From: Leishmania mexicana MHOM/GT/2001/U1103
Lineage: Eukaryota; Euglenozoa; Kinetoplastea; Trypanosomatida; Trypanosomatidae
Length of the DNA stretch: 64,000 nucleotides
Reading direction: 5' to 3'
Assembly: GCF_000234665.1 (NCBI RefSeq)
Contig: NC_018334.1
Span: 434,001-498,000, forward strand
Shown here piece by piece: positions 10,101-20,750 of this stretch. The stretch's first letter is position 1. Each line of letters begins with the position of its first letter. Both the position numbers and the translations under genes were made by a program. The notes beneath the pieces were generated by a model. That model was not told the DNA's origin and did no database searches. It was given only the letters and a program-made list of their open reading frames with translations.

Positions 10101-10434
10101 CTGGCCGTTCTGGTAAAGCCGACAGCTCGATGGATGTCTTCCCATAGTCCTGCCGTCGCTGTAGGTGATGTGATTCACCAAGCTCTGAGGCGTCCACGGT
10201 GAGGTCGCCGCGGTTGTCACTTGTGTGCACAGGAGTCTCGCCATTCGAAAAGGAGGACGTTGGGGCGGAGACGTGAACGGGCTTTGACACCTCCAAGACG
10301 CGGCCATCCTCTCCCCCTGATGGCTGCGAGTCTCCCGCGGCTCCCTGTTCAGCCGAAGCAGCGACGCCGGCCATCGAAGGCACAGCGGGCAAGTCCTCGA
10401 AAGCAGGTCGAAGAAACGGCAGAGGGGACGACAT
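7114..10434 (-). CDS. Sfi1-like Trp-repeat protein with C-terminal coiled coil (putative centrin-binding)
   Basis: The protein has 1106 residues. Residues about 1-190 are low-complexity. From about 193 to 500 there are roughly ten copies of a loosely repeated aromatic/Trp unit followed by basic residues, such as CFTQWQV, FFRAWQW, LVTWQRW, CFEWWHR, RFRQWQRF, IQWLRV, WYVWWLQV, YYKRWTLL, CLAHWRGR and AFHCWRDR, spaced about 20-40 residues apart. This is the pattern of Sfi1 repeats, long helices that bind centrins at spindle poles and basal bodies. Residues about 520-990 are disordered and Pro/Ser-rich with a serine run. The last 100 residues form a charged helical segment (ALRARARDALGDYKRRTRL onward). 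The function is inferred from repeat pattern only. A basal body or bilobe location would fit a flagellate. Confidence 0.72.
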   Translation of the reverse strand: MSSPLPFLRPAFEDLPAVPSMAGVAASAEQGAAGDSQPSGGEDGRVLEVSKPVHVSAPTSSFSNGETPVHTSDNRGDLTVDASELGESHHLQRRQDYGKTSIELSALPERPVLRVVAGDGSGRAALDAGSVHRQEHGGSETGSPMTSPVQGVWTQHVYTQPTSAGRGNSVAVLSDAAALMIAHAVHRSSLLQQCFTQWQVQQARHAQQRFRSECFAEGYYQRNLVYLFFRAWQWRYDRRTKCAQQRRMLEALRARHLRHRALVTWQRWKNARRRLWGRLDEMQARTRTALTRECFEWWHRTSTHRALARAAAQASADNLRDARFRQWQRFALQRKGGRLFVSVLMLHTPVAWTAAQQSRCDELHLRYAWIQWLRVAMQRRACQLLTYESVLSTVTMRTEQALRQRWYVWWLQVTCVSLQSRHTRRGLLQRYYKRWTLLGRLRLIRLHWERETSSPHLQRRCLAHWRGRLGGRQASREHLRMAELFFESVVRAHAVRAAFHCWRDRHSRRAKAQRMRRVAEGYARPALLRHLFLRHVTDGVLASPTGLADALEYEAWRRGADAKVVKPKISVIASNENSTLDVSAKTSGASSTCLRPPIPLRHHRHAPTGGLSVPVASPEAPLEPDRRSYPSEAAGTARSIAASAPEHAADMEVLLPPPPSYEEVMSSWRSTDTSGRIGACALPVRVDAGVGTNCESPTPLQRATPRVSSEGDRSAARPDVAHQREEAAPPPVSTVPGRGMSPAGAPNVWPAAVPCYAVPNGAPVSWTLELVPTRSGWRTVDTLVPPSGSVTPSASAVPSYHSVHCAPPTSYVVPAAVESPSCAAFRRFCAEGAAQPSGVEYGPRAPAALPSPAIPLQSEGVFPASPSPPTHYGFDIHRHVDPLAPLTHSSSSAPRAEDPGCVDSPDPRAHRGHRARRRCDGPPAMTLGNAILSQGRMPLSFAGRCQRGKKHAGVLSPERKARRGVQSAHTTLLSSSSSSSRSSSTSAAPQTSDAALFPLCLPSSTGDSSALRARARDALGDYKRRTRLIAAEKAELATIEAQLALAPPTKDMAHKRELSKRRRYLQRRLLEWEQRRAQIAQLAVWLEGCVSAATSAAVSQRGVGEL

Positions 10435-13400
10435 GACGCATCGAGGCAGCTCCCGGGTAAGGCGCAGGTGAGCAGGTGAGCCCTGTTCGTCGGCAAACAG
10501 TCATGCCAGGACGTTCAATGACACCGATGGCCGTTTCCGGGTGGAAGGATCCCCACCGTGAAGAACATGAAGATGAGGAGGCACTGCAAGCTGCGGCTCT
10601 TCTCGACACCTCTTCTACTCGTAGCTTCTATGGAAAACCAGAGGTTACTGACGCGTACGCTTGTGCTCTATCACTGTGCCCTATCTATCTGTGTCGACGC
10701 ACATCCGCGTGTGCCTCTAGATGTCTACGCGCCTTCCCTCCTCTCTGCAGAGTTTTAGAAGGGCGCAAGGCGCGGATATGTGAGCAGCAATGCACTGTCC
10801 TCTTGGGCAGTTGAGGCGCAGTACACACGAACCAAGCGAGCCTTGGGCATATGCGCTTGCTCATGTAAGAGGTGGTGAGTCAACGAACAGGAGAGAGGCT
10901 CATCGGGAACAGAGAGGTGAAGTCGATAAGGGTCAAGACGCGCAGTGAGCACAGAGGTACCGCGTCGAGGGCACAAATCGGTGCGCTGAAGACTGCGCAT
11001 AGAAAAGGAGGGGGTGGCCATCTTTGATGAAGGGCGCGGCGCAGTTTCAGAAGACGTTGGAAAACGGCCGCAGATGCGCAACACACGCCCGAAAGGCGGG
11101 CGCCACAATTGCCAAGTCCCGTGCGATGGCAAAACGCGGCGTTGAGTTAGACATTGATGACGCGCGTAGGTAGGACTCCCACAACTACGCATGCGTAGCA
11201 CAAGATACGAATTATAACAGCAATCGAAAAAGAAGAAACACCACGATGACGTCGGGTGGCAGAAGGCAGCGTTGGGGAGGAGATTCACCGAGAAACGAAG
11301 ATACGGAGCACGACGGGTGGGAGGGAGGAAGGGAGGGGGGAAGACGCACCAACTCATGGAGACACACTCCAGAGAAAGGAGAGACGTTCGCCGAGTGGTG
11401 CCCCGAGCCTTACCCCCGTGCCGATCTCTCTCTCACACTCTCTCGGCATTGAAGATAACGTTGCGTTTCCGTTTCACCGTACCTTTCCTCACTATTGCCG
11501 TTGGTTGGTTGGTTGGTTTCTTTTTTTGTTTCGGCGGCCGCTGCTGTTCCTGTGGCGAGCGTCCCCTGCGGGCCGTGAACTGTGCCGACACATTCACACG
11601 CGCTGCGGAGGGGGGGGCTAAACCGTGAAGGGGTGCGAGAGAGGCAGAGATCACAGCGGAGAAGGGGCAGGCGTAGTGTCACGCACTTAGGGAGAGAGGG
11701 AGAGGGAGGAGGAGGGAGGGGCGGGGTTCGAGTTCAGCGGAGGCCACAAAAAAGGGGTGTCAACAAAGCAGAGGAAAGAATAATGGCGACGACAGGAACA
11801 ACAACGAAGTTTGACACATCGCCACCCCCACAAGGAAAAGAAAAGGGCGGGGCGGGGGGGTACACTTGGAGAACCGTAGAAAAGAAAAGAGCACGGAGGC
11901 ACGTATTCCGTACTTGGGTCCATGCCGCAGGCGAAGGGTGGGCCCGTTACAACGCAGAATGAGCACGCAATACGATGTGGCGCCGTCTGCGACAATCCAT
12001 AATGTCCAGCAGAAACGTCGCCACTGAGAGTGAATTGTATGCTCTCTTGTACCTGTGCAGGGGTTGTAACGCACCCACGCGTCAGCGCCACACACAAAAG
12101 CGGAGGATGCCAGTCGAAGTACAGACGGAGAGATAGAGAGAGAGGGGGGATGCAGTGACAGAAAATAAATAAAAGGGAGGGAACGAGTGACACAGAGAAC
12201 ACGACGAGAGGAGGACGGTGGGAGAGAGAGAGGGAGAGGGAGAATCAGACGACTACACGCTTATACACACAGACACACATATATTATACATAGACAACTA
12301 TTTATATACATACCTAGTCACATATACGTGTACCGCACAGTGGTGGGGAGGAGGAGGGGGAGAGGGGTGCGCGCGAGTGAGTGAGAGAGGCATCGAAGAA
12401 TAGTCATAAAGCTCATGTTTCTGTGTCTCCCTCTCTCTCTGACCGACTCCCCCCCCACACACACACGCACGCCTGCGAGGAGACAGACACGCAGACCCAA
12501 GCAGGTCGCGGGACTTCCAAACCACGGAAGCAACAGCCTTGGGTCGTGAAGCAGAGGGCATCGAGAAGACGGATGGGGGGAGGTGAGAGGAAAGGAGAGA
12601 GAAGGAGAAGCCTAGGCAAGACAACTATAACGAAAACAAAAGAAAAAAGAAGCGTCAAGAGACAGTCCCGCCCATAAACGAAGGGGCTGACCGGTGTATG
12701 CGGGCAGCGCATCAGGTAGGTTCGACTGCCGTGAGGAGCACGAAGATGCCTGTGCGTGTCATGACAGGCAAGAACAAAAAGAAAGAGAGGGAGAGACGCT
12801 TCCGTGCATTCCAGTCAGCGGCTCGTTCCATGCGGTGCATGTGAGAGTGCACCACAGAGTGGCGCGTGCGCCAAGCGCCGCTCAGCAACTGCCGCGGAGG
12901 AGGGCAACGTGAAACGGAAAGAAAAAAAAGAAGCGAGGGAGGGAGAGGTAAGTGCTTCCAACCTCGATGAACAGATGACGTACCCACGCACACAGACCTC
13001 CCGCTCCTTCATACAGTCACGCACACAAGGGTCCAACATATACAATAGTAAGACAGAGGCACAAGAGAAGCGTACAAAAAGAGAATGAGAGGGGGTTGAG
13101 GCAAAGAAACAGATAAACGAAAACTCAAAAAAAGGCAGAAGAGCGATGGTGACGTGTCTGTGGGGGGGGGGGGCGATGGCGGCGTGGGCAGACTCAAGAA
13201 CCCTCGAGCAGAACGGCGGTGATACAGAGAGAAGCCAACAATATACAAGCAAGGGGTATCCGACACGGCAAAAACCTCACGTATAAATGGGAGTGGGCAG
13301 ACACAGGTAGGCGCACGCACGTGCACATCGACATCAGTACAGCTTTTTCGGGTGAAGGGTGAATATAAGGGGCGCGGCGAGAGCGAGATCCCGGCTTTGT

Positions 13401-13518
13401 ATCGGGGGGTCCCGTCACCGCCGTTGCAGTCATGCAGCCCTCATGGAGAGAAACACATCGGGTGAGTGCGCTTTTTCGATATGTGCACTCACTCTCTCCA
13501 GCAGACCCTGCGGCGCCT
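10435..13518. other. long intergenic spacer, no gene seen
   Basis: About 3.1 kb between the LRR gene and the Trp-repeat gene. It contains an AT-rich island at about 12270-12335, a CT/CA repeat zone at 12420-12475, a run of 12 G at 13162-13173 and many purine tracts. A 200-codon minus-strand frame at 10755-11357 has no recognisable domain and a composition like shifted spacer DNA, so I did not call it. The stretch probably holds a long 3' UTR of the LRR gene. Confidence 0.55.
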
Positions 13519-15423
13519 TTACCGCATCTCTTCTTGCAGATGCGCCTCTGTCGCGAGCAGCTGTTCCAGTGGCTGACGCAGCAGCTCCTCCGCCTCCTGG
13601 CGCAGAACGCGATGCTGCAGGAGTCGGTGGCTTGACCGCTGCGTCACTGCCGTGTCAATGCGAATGTCGCCAACGCCGCCGACTGGCCCGGAGAGCGTAA
13701 GCAAGCTCTGTAGGATGAGCTCACTCTGGCGGCGCCGCCTACAAGGATCGCCGGCGCTTTCCTCGCGCGTGTCAAGCTCGCGGCTGCAAATATAGATGAT
13801 GCAGCTCTGATTCGCCGCGCTCAGGTCGACCTCGCGCAGTGACCTCACCCTCGCCAAAGAGGCAGCCGTGCGGAGGCGGGTGCAGTTTCTGAGGTTCACG
13901 TACTGCAGTGATACACTCTCAGATAATCCCTCGAGCTCGTCTACACCGCTGAAGGACGCGTCCACGGAGGTCAGTTTCAGCAACTCGCCTAGCGGACTCA
14001 AGCTGTGCAGCTGCTGGCACTCGCAAACGGTAAGGTGACGCAGCTCGGGGGCGCACTGCGGCAGCCCAGAGAGCGAGACCAAGCTGCTCTCACCCAAGTC
14101 CAGCTCCTCGAGTTGAGAGAAGGAGGAAGCGGGCGACGGCATGACGGTGCTCAGAATGGGATAGAGTAAGATGCGAGCTAGAGGCGCAGAAGCGTCACCT
14201 GTCGACATTAGCTTTTTTGAAGCGGACAGACTAATCTGCTCGTCAAGGATGGCAGGTGCCGCCACTCTGTCCAGAAAAACGCTTGAGATCTCAGTAGCAC
14301 CGACCGCGCCATGGGGCTCGAGCAGCGCGGCAGACGCGTCCATCGCGTGGAACAGCTCCTGGACGAAGCGGCATCCGCGCAGAGACAGCCGGCGCAGTTG
14401 TGAACACTGCGTCAGGCTTCCCAAATCTCGCACACCGGAATAGCTGCAGTCCAGGTCATGTAGGTTGGGGAACGTTGCCAAGTCCCCCACGTGCAGGACA
14501 ACGCCGCACCAGCGCATCGACACGGAGGTGAGGCGCCTGCAGGCCGAGTAGTTCCCACGCGCGTCCAAAACGCGGCAATCAGACACACGCAGCTCCCTCA
14601 CCTCCGGCAGCTGCGACAGCGCTGCCAGAGAGCGCAGAGAGGCACAGCGACTGAGGCTGATGCACTTGAGGCCCGACAGCGGCAGTAGCGACTCGAGACT
14701 CGTTAGGGCCTTCACGTTGTGCAGCCGCAGAACAGAAACGCTTGTCAGTGAAGGCAGCGGGAGGATCAGAAACTGTGTAAAGGACTCAAACTTCTCGAGG
14801 TGCGTCAGCTGCCCAATGAGCTCCATGGCTGTCTTCGACATTTCCTTTCGATTTGGTGTTACGATGAGCGAGCGCAGGCACGAGATGCCAACGTCGGTGC
14901 GCTGAAACGGCGGCTGGGTGAGGATGTGCAAGATGCTCTCAAAGCCCGCCGGCGGCGCTTCCCTTGCCGTCGCGGTCGCGGAGGTAGTCAACGACAAAGG
15001 TGGGTGGCAAGACGCCACCCGCTTCACATTTACCTCCATGGTCATTGGCTTGCCATCCTCGGTGAACGGCCGCGTCAGCCACCATCCCAGCTGCCGCAGA
15101 TCGGCCTCCAGCTCTTCCTCCGCACCCGACAGGCTGTGGTACTCACAGCTCGCCGTCCAGTCCCAATACACGTAGAGGTCGCTGCGGTGGCGGGTGGACC
15201 CCTCTGCTACACGAGTGCCGGCTACTGCTTCGCGAGCGTAGCGCAGGTGAGGGTGTGCGGCGGCGCAGCAGATGGACGGGATATGCGGCGTGTACTGGAG
15301 CACATCGGTGACCGCTGCTCTGGAGAGCTGCTCCATTGAACGCCTCGAGCTTTCCACAGCCACGGCAGACGTGGCGGTCGCATTCATGCCTGCACTTCCC
15401 TTTGCCATCGGAGTTGGACGCAT
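13519..15423 (-). CDS. leucine-rich repeat protein, conserved hypothetical
   Basis: The protein has 634 residues. Residues about 195-540 are built from irregular leucine-rich repeats, for example LPSLTSVSVLRLHNVKAL, LSGLKCISLSRCASLRSL, LPEVRELRVSDCRVL, FPNLHDLDCSYSGVRDL and CSQLRRLSLRGCRFV. Many repeats carry a Cys after the strand, as in Cys-containing LRR classes. The C-terminal 60 residues are charged and helical (LLQHRVLRQEAEELLRQPLEQLL). There is no signal peptide or membrane span, so an intracellular scaffold is likely, but partners are unknown. Starts at Met1, Met6 or Met13 are all possible. I kept the longest. Confidence 0.82.
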   Translation of the reverse strand: MRPTPMAKGSAGMNATATSAVAVESSRRSMEQLSRAAVTDVLQYTPHIPSICCAAAHPHLRYAREAVAGTRVAEGSTRHRSDLYVYWDWTASCEYHSLSGAEEELEADLRQLGWWLTRPFTEDGKPMTMEVNVKRVASCHPPLSLTTSATATAREAPPAGFESILHILTQPPFQRTDVGISCLRSLIVTPNRKEMSKTAMELIGQLTHLEKFESFTQFLILPLPSLTSVSVLRLHNVKALTSLESLLPLSGLKCISLSRCASLRSLAALSQLPEVRELRVSDCRVLDARGNYSACRRLTSVSMRWCGVVLHVGDLATFPNLHDLDCSYSGVRDLGSLTQCSQLRRLSLRGCRFVQELFHAMDASAALLEPHGAVGATEISSVFLDRVAAPAILDEQISLSASKKLMSTGDASAPLARILLYPILSTVMPSPASSFSQLEELDLGESSLVSLSGLPQCAPELRHLTVCECQQLHSLSPLGELLKLTSVDASFSGVDELEGLSESVSLQYVNLRNCTRLRTAASLARVRSLREVDLSAANQSCIIYICSRELDTREESAGDPCRRRRQSELILQSLLTLSGPVGGVGDIRIDTAVTQRSSHRLLQHRVLRQEAEELLRQPLEQLLATEAHLQEEMR

Positions 15424-16550
15424 GTGCGAAGCACGCCAGTCGTCGCCTTGTTCTGCTTTGGCGTCCTAGCGACTGGGATGGGGGAAAGGTCGAAGGAGGA
15501 GCGGCGGCAGCGAAACAAAAAGGAGAGAAGAGGAAGCCGAGGCAGCTTAACGAGTGTGGGCTCCGCGCAGATGTTTCACGGGTCGTGATGAGCGGTCATG
15601 GGTAGAGGTACCCGCTGGGGAGGAGAAATGGCGGCGGAGGCAAGAGGGCATGATAAGCAGCAACAGGACGCACATGGTAAGCCATAGGTGCACAAGAGGT
15701 GCGCGTACAAGTGACGCGGGGGTAAGCTTTTGACACGGCTGATACCGTTGCGTTGCGTTTCGTTTCGCCTCTCTCATTGAGCCGCGAGTGCGGCAAAGAC
15801 AGCAGCGGGGGCGTGAGACCATGGCCCCTTATCACCCTAGTAAAATGTGCCGCCCGCTCACGCCGCTCGTCGTCTTCCATTTCTGTCTATGTCCATCTCG
15901 AAATAGCGCACGCTTCAAAGACGCAGAAGGGATCACTGCCCACCATTGGATGTGCGCACACGCACGGTGGAGCCCTCCCTTTCCCCACCCCACCTGACGC
16001 GTGCAGAGACGTTACACGCCGCGCGTCCAGGGAGAGCTGCCTGTCGCTCACAAGCAGAGGCGCACAGGAGGAAAAACGATCACGCCAGTGGAGACGGCAA
16101 AACGGGTCGAGGCAATGCGTAGCCCAAGAAGAAGAGAAGGAGGAAGAGAGGGGGAGACCAAAAAAAAATAATAATAATAAGGTGTGCTGGCTAGTTGATG
16201 GGGCAGTTGGATAAAGCAAAGTGGGGTTGGGTGCGCGCCCTCTTGTCTGCCGCTCGCCAGCCGCTGGCAATCGGAGGGAGGGGAGGGCGGTATTTCTCGG
16301 AGGTATGCGCCGTCGTCTGTTGCCGGATTGATGGGCGGGTTGTGTTGCACGCTATCCATCGACCCTGGCCGTTCTGTGGGGCGTCTTGCGAGCGAGATGC
16401 ACAGAAAAGGAGAGGGGCTACGTGCGGGGCCAAAACACGCCCTTGGCGCTTGACGCAGAGCGCTCCAAGCAACCAAGACGAGGATGGCTTCCTGTCAAGC
16501 ACGAGCAGAGCGAAGGGCCGGAGAACGGGTGCTTCCTTTTTTTCTTTCGC
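15424..16550. other. intergenic spacer
   Basis: About 1.1 kb. It contains the 3' UTR of cytochrome b5-like gene 1 and the splice region of the LRR gene. An A-run plus ATA/TAA repeat lies near 16160-16180, resembling the one at 2616-2640. No gene seen. Confidence 0.55.
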
Positions 16551-16913
16551 TTACCGACGACAGAGCACTGCTGCTGTGACGCTGGCGCCGGCGATGCCGA
16601 ACACCAACGCGTTCCAGATCAGCTGCCCACAGAGGCCCTCACTGCCATGTCCATTCAGTGGTGCCTCCGTGGCAGCAGCAGATGGCGTGAGCCGTCGCGG
16701 ACCTGCCGGAGAACCCTCCATCCACTGCTCCAGGAGCTGCACTGCCATATCGGAGTGCCTCGCGTCCACGAACGCCTGCGTGATGTCTTGGTTCACGTAC
16801 TGCAGAATAAGTTGCCGCCCGCCTGGGTGCACGCGCAGGATGAACTCCACCGGTACGAAATAGTGGCTGTTCTTGTACGAGACACACACGCACGGCTCAT
16901 CCGTGGGCGACAT
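16551..16913 (-). CDS. tail-anchored cytochrome b5-like protein 1
   Basis: The protein has 120 residues from MSPTDEPC. It is a compact cytochrome b5-like domain: a beta strand pair (CVCVSYKNSHYFVPVEF), then HPGG with His29, then the acidic helix NQDITQAFVDARHS with His53. The 24-residue spacing between the two histidines equals that of the two haem ligands in cytochrome b5. The normal N-terminal part of the domain is shortened. A linker leads to one C-terminal membrane segment (LIWNALVFGIAGASVTAAVL) ending in CRR, so the protein is probably tail-anchored with the haem domain in the cytosol. A 57-codon upstream extension is Pro/Ser/Arg-rich and was excluded. It is the last of five tandem paralogues in transcription order. 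Confidence 0.82.
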   Translation of the reverse strand: MSPTDEPCVCVSYKNSHYFVPVEFILRVHPGGRQLILQYVNQDITQAFVDARHSDMAVQLLEQWMEGSPAGPRRLTPSAAATEAPLNGHGSEGLCGQLIWNALVFGIAGASVTAAVLCRR

Positions 16914-19535
16914 GGTGACAGCTCGCCGTGGAAGCTGCTGCGAAGAAAAGGGAGATGAGCTTGAGGCAGGCGGTGGCACTAGCGCAACTAGATGGGTGTC
17001 TTCCTGGCGGTGCAGGAACACGGTGGGCCTACTTGGCAACGAGGGCCTGGGTCGGGGTTTGCGTCGAGCGGTGTAAGAGTCCAACGACGCGTCCTCCTTC
17101 GACTGTCACCGAAGTGGCGAGCAGCCAGAAGCGAGCACGGCAAGGAGCAATCAGAGCTTGAAGAAGGGAGCGAGGGAAGCAGGCACCCAAACGCAGCTCA
17201 CCCAGCACGCCCACGGAGGTGGGAAAAAGAAGAGGAGAGGTGGAGAGCTACGCGGGCTTCACAACGGTATCAACGCAGGCGGGAGGGGAGAGAGATACTT
17301 CACGAATAGGGCGCGGGTTCAGTCGACAAGCCGCACGGAAGAGCTGCACGATGCTTTCTACGAGCGCTCCGCCTCGCTCGTCCCTCATTCGGTTCGAATA
17401 AAAGGCGAGGAAAAGATGCACCTCGCTATATTCGCTTTCGTCACCGTAGCGTCTTCCTGCCTTAGCGGGGAGAGGGAGGAGGTGGAGGAGCAGGGAGAGG
17501 GGAGTGCTTGAGCGGGAGAGCAGGTCGGCGAGAGGAACGGGATCAATACATATGTATACATATATAACAAAGTAGCTCTCGTTTCTCGGCTATAGTGCGA
17601 GTATGGGCGACTGTCCGCCCGTACGTGAGAAGATGGCTGTCGTGGGCGTGAAAACGAAGGTGATACGTGTTAGGGAGAGAGGGAGGGAGGAGGGCAAGAG
17701 TACAGCACATGTGAGGTGGGAGGGGTCTCCGTGACCGAATCCGCTCGATTAGAGAAGTCCAACACATCGTCACCCAGATGAGGAGAGTCGAACGATGATG
17801 AGTGATTCTGCGCGCGTTGCGGAACGAGTTCATGCACCTGAGCACGATCCCTTCCACAGCATCGACCTTATCGCCCCCGTCGGTCGCCGCCTTCGCTACA
17901 GCTGCGGTTGGTTCGCTTTCTTTCGTCTGTCGAACTGTTACACAGGTTATCCTTTTTTTTTTCGAAATAGCCCGGGGCGCTGACGCAGAGATACTGAGAG
18001 GGATGACAAGAGATAAAGGCTGGGTGGACCAGAGCAGAGCAAGGGCGCTGTCGACAGCCAGTGCATTCACGCCTTCTATTTCTTTCCTTCAACGGCAGGG
18101 CCGTCCCACGCCTCCCTCCCTCGTGCTGCTATCTCGTGCCTCTCTCTCTCTCGCTCGCTCGCTCGCTGCATTTTGTTTTCTCTACTGTAGATGACTACAC
18201 AAACCGTCGCGGAGGCATGAATGGGTACGAGCGAGGTGCAGCTCTGTGCCATCGGAAAGTAACCCCGAACAGAAAAAAAAACGTAAACACACACACACAC
18301 AGAGAGAGACAGGGAGAGGGGGGAACGAGAGCACGCGTCGTACAAATATAAAGGAAGAGTTTAACGCCGTCACATGACGGCCCGCATCGTCGCCTGCCCT
18401 GTCCCTCTTTCGCACCGCATCACCACACCACTTCCTCCCCCCCTCCCCCCAACCTTTCCATCCGGACGTGCATGAGCCCCAAGCGAGTGCCTTGTGAAGC
18501 GAAAGCAGAGCGAGGGCATGGTCACATCGATGGAGGTGACGCAGGAGCGAAAAAAAAAAGAGGCGAGCGCATCATCGCAAAACGTGAAACGGAAGACATG
18601 CGAATAGGAAAAAAAAACGAAAAAGGAAAAAAGAGGCGCACGCTCACTGATGGCCGCAACTTCTCCGCTCCTGCTCCGCACGCGATGCAGTACCGCCCCG
18701 CCCCCCTCCTTTCTCCCTCTCCCACCACATGCAGCAGACAAAAAGAGTCAGACGCCAAGCCGACGGGGCGTCTCGCTAGGCGTCGCTGCCATCTCTACTG
18801 ACAGACACCGTCGCCCCTTCCTTCTCTGCGCGCGGACGCAGAAAAGACGCGCGGCGAAAGCGCACGTGCCCACATACAGGACCGCCCGCCTGCGCACTTG
18901 TGCGAGCGCGTGACACACCCCACCACCGCGGTAGTGGTGAAGAGGGGTCACGGGAGAGGCGGGAGAAGAGAATCGAAGAGGCAGGAGAAAAGAAAAGGGC
19001 AGGAAAAAGAGGGCGGGTCGGCGCCGTGTTGTCGCTTGCGAGAGATCAACGGAAACACACGCGGGGATGAAGAAACACCTCAGCAGGGGAGGGGCAAGAG
19101 AGAGGGGCAAGAGAGAGAGACGGAGAGAACCGACGGCCTGTTACATATAAATATATATAAGAAGAGAGGCTTCCTCGTCAACTGTGCCAGCTTCACGTCT
19201 CACGTGGTGTGGGTGTGTGCGTGCCTGCGCGCTGCGTTCGATCCTACGGAAGAGAGAAGGCAGACACAGAATCGAGGAAGCAGGTAAACAGAAAAAAAGG
19301 CAACGCGGTGCAGAACGACGAGGTGGAAGCAACGCAATAGAACTATTAGGTTACACATCATACACGCACAGAGACACACACACGCACAGAGGAAGGGGTC
19401 TTTGCCTTGTCGCGCTCCTTGCGCCGATGCGGGTAAGACATAGCAGTGGGTATTTCGCAAGAAAAGAATCTCTGGAGGTTCCTCATGCGCTCGTGTACAA
19501 CTATCAAAGTGAGTACACACCGAGCTTCCCCCTTC
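16914..19535. other. long intergenic spacer between b5-like genes 1 and 2
   Basis: About 2.6 kb without a credible gene. AT-rich islands occur at about 17545-17570 and 19141-19160, a CGCT tetramer run at about 18150-18166 and a CA run near 18288-18301. The frames present are spacer-like. It should contain the long 3' UTR of b5-like gene 2. Confidence 0.55.
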
Positions 19536-19874
19536 CTACGAGCTCTTGCGAAGTACCACGGCAGCCACAACAGCGGCCACGCTGAAGGCAATCGCGGTGC
19601 TGCGCCAACGCCACTCATCCTCCTCGGCGTGGCGCGCCTCAGCGCGCTTCAGCAGATCGGCTTTCTCCGTCGCGGACACGTCGGCGCACCACTCCTCCAG
19701 CATCTCCATGGCGTCCTTTGAGTGGCCGGCCTCCTCAAAAGCTTCCGTGATGTCCTTGTCTACCAGCGCCATGAGGACGGCCTTGCCGCCCGGGTGCTCC
19801 TTCGTCACGAAACTCTCGGGGACCATGTAGTTCTTCCCCTTGAAGTTGAAGTGGAGTGAGTTGATGGCAGACAT
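19536..19874 (-). CDS. tail-anchored cytochrome b5-like protein 2
   Basis: The protein has 112 residues from MSAINSLH, the shortest of the five. The b5-like core reads FNFKGKNYMVPESFV, then HPGG with His27, then DITEAFEEAGHS with His51, keeping the canonical 24-residue haem-ligand spacing. A charged helical neck (EKADLLKRAEARHAEEDEWRW) leads to one membrane span (STAIAFSVAAVVAAVVL) with the basic tail RKSS. This makes it a tail-anchored protein with a cytosolic domain. The 73-codon upstream open frame encodes a run of Phe/Leu/Pro from a polypyrimidine tract and was rejected as coding. The domain is closest in this window to b5-like protein 3 (shared EHPGG and VDKDxTxAFE segments). Confidence 0.84.
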   Translation of the reverse strand: MSAINSLHFNFKGKNYMVPESFVTKEHPGGKAVLMALVDKDITEAFEEAGHSKDAMEMLEEWCADVSATEKADLLKRAEARHAEEDEWRWRSTAIAFSVAAVVAAVVLRKSS

Positions 19875-20750
19875 CCTGATCTCCTCGTGAGGTGGAGCGG
19901 TTGGAAGAGCGACTAGAAATGACGAAGTGCGCGGCAAGCGAAAAAAAAAAAGGAAAATGGGAAGTGTGAGCGTTCGGAGGTGGTGTTGTGCGGATGCTGC
20001 AGCTGGCGTAGGTGGTATGTGTGTGTGTGTGTCCGGGGAGGGGGGAGCAACGGAGAAACCAGCGTCAGAGGTAAGATGAAGTAGAAGAGACACGGAGCGT
20101 CTGCTCTTCGGGCACGGGGAAGGGGCAGCAGAGTCGGAGGAGCCGCGGAGGCTGGATCGCGCTGTCGGCGGAGGTGTTCACTGCCCCCTCTCTTTCAGTT
20201 CCCGTGTAAACACACCAGAGCAGAAGACAACAGCGCCCGGGAAGATGATGCGGGGGAGAGAGGGGGAGGGGAGGGGCACCTGGGCGCAGCAAGTTAGCGT
20301 GAGGACAGAGTAACCGGACCGGATGAATTCAAACCACCTCGGCTTCGCGGACGGTCGACAGGAAAGCGAGCAGCGGCAAAAATACACCCCTACCGATGCA
20401 TGTGCGGTAGCCTCTTTCTTTCTTTATTGTTTCGTCTGCTTCCGACAAGGCAACACCGCGAGCACAAGGTGGGGGAGGGTGGTGGTGGGACAGCGAGAGG
20501 ACGCAGGCCGTGCGGGTGCCGGAAGCACACTTATGCGACATGCGTTGACAAGAAAACGCTTAGGGGTGTGCTATGGGGAAGAGCGAAATGCGATGAAGCG
20601 GGAGCAAAATCTCGCCCTGGAGTGGACGCCAAACGGCGATGGGAGAGAGGACCACAGGAGCTGCCATGTCGAATACAGAGGCCCGGCAATGCGATGCGCT
20701 CGTGTGAATATGGGCCATCAGGGACAGTGTGCCACCGAATTCGCGTAGCA
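19875..20750. other. intergenic spacer between b5-like genes 2 and 3
   Basis: About 0.9 kb. An A-run at 19940-19951 and a GT run at 20017-20031 (CA on the transcribed strand) lie upstream of gene 2, consistent with its splice region. No gene seen. Confidence 0.55.

Noticed and set aside
10755..11357. 200-codon minus-strand frame in the LRR/Trp-repeat spacer
   Set aside because: It starts in a polypyrimidine tract and shows no domain, heptad or membrane pattern. It is kept as spacer.
17310..17345. GGGTTCAG-type B-box-like sequence suggesting another tRNA
   Set aside because: No A box, anticodon arm or pairing acceptor stem can be found around it.
18140..18175. CTCT/CGCT run considered as a CRISPR-like or tandem gene repeat
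   Set aside because: It is only a simple tetranucleotide tract without spacers, as common in this kind of genome.
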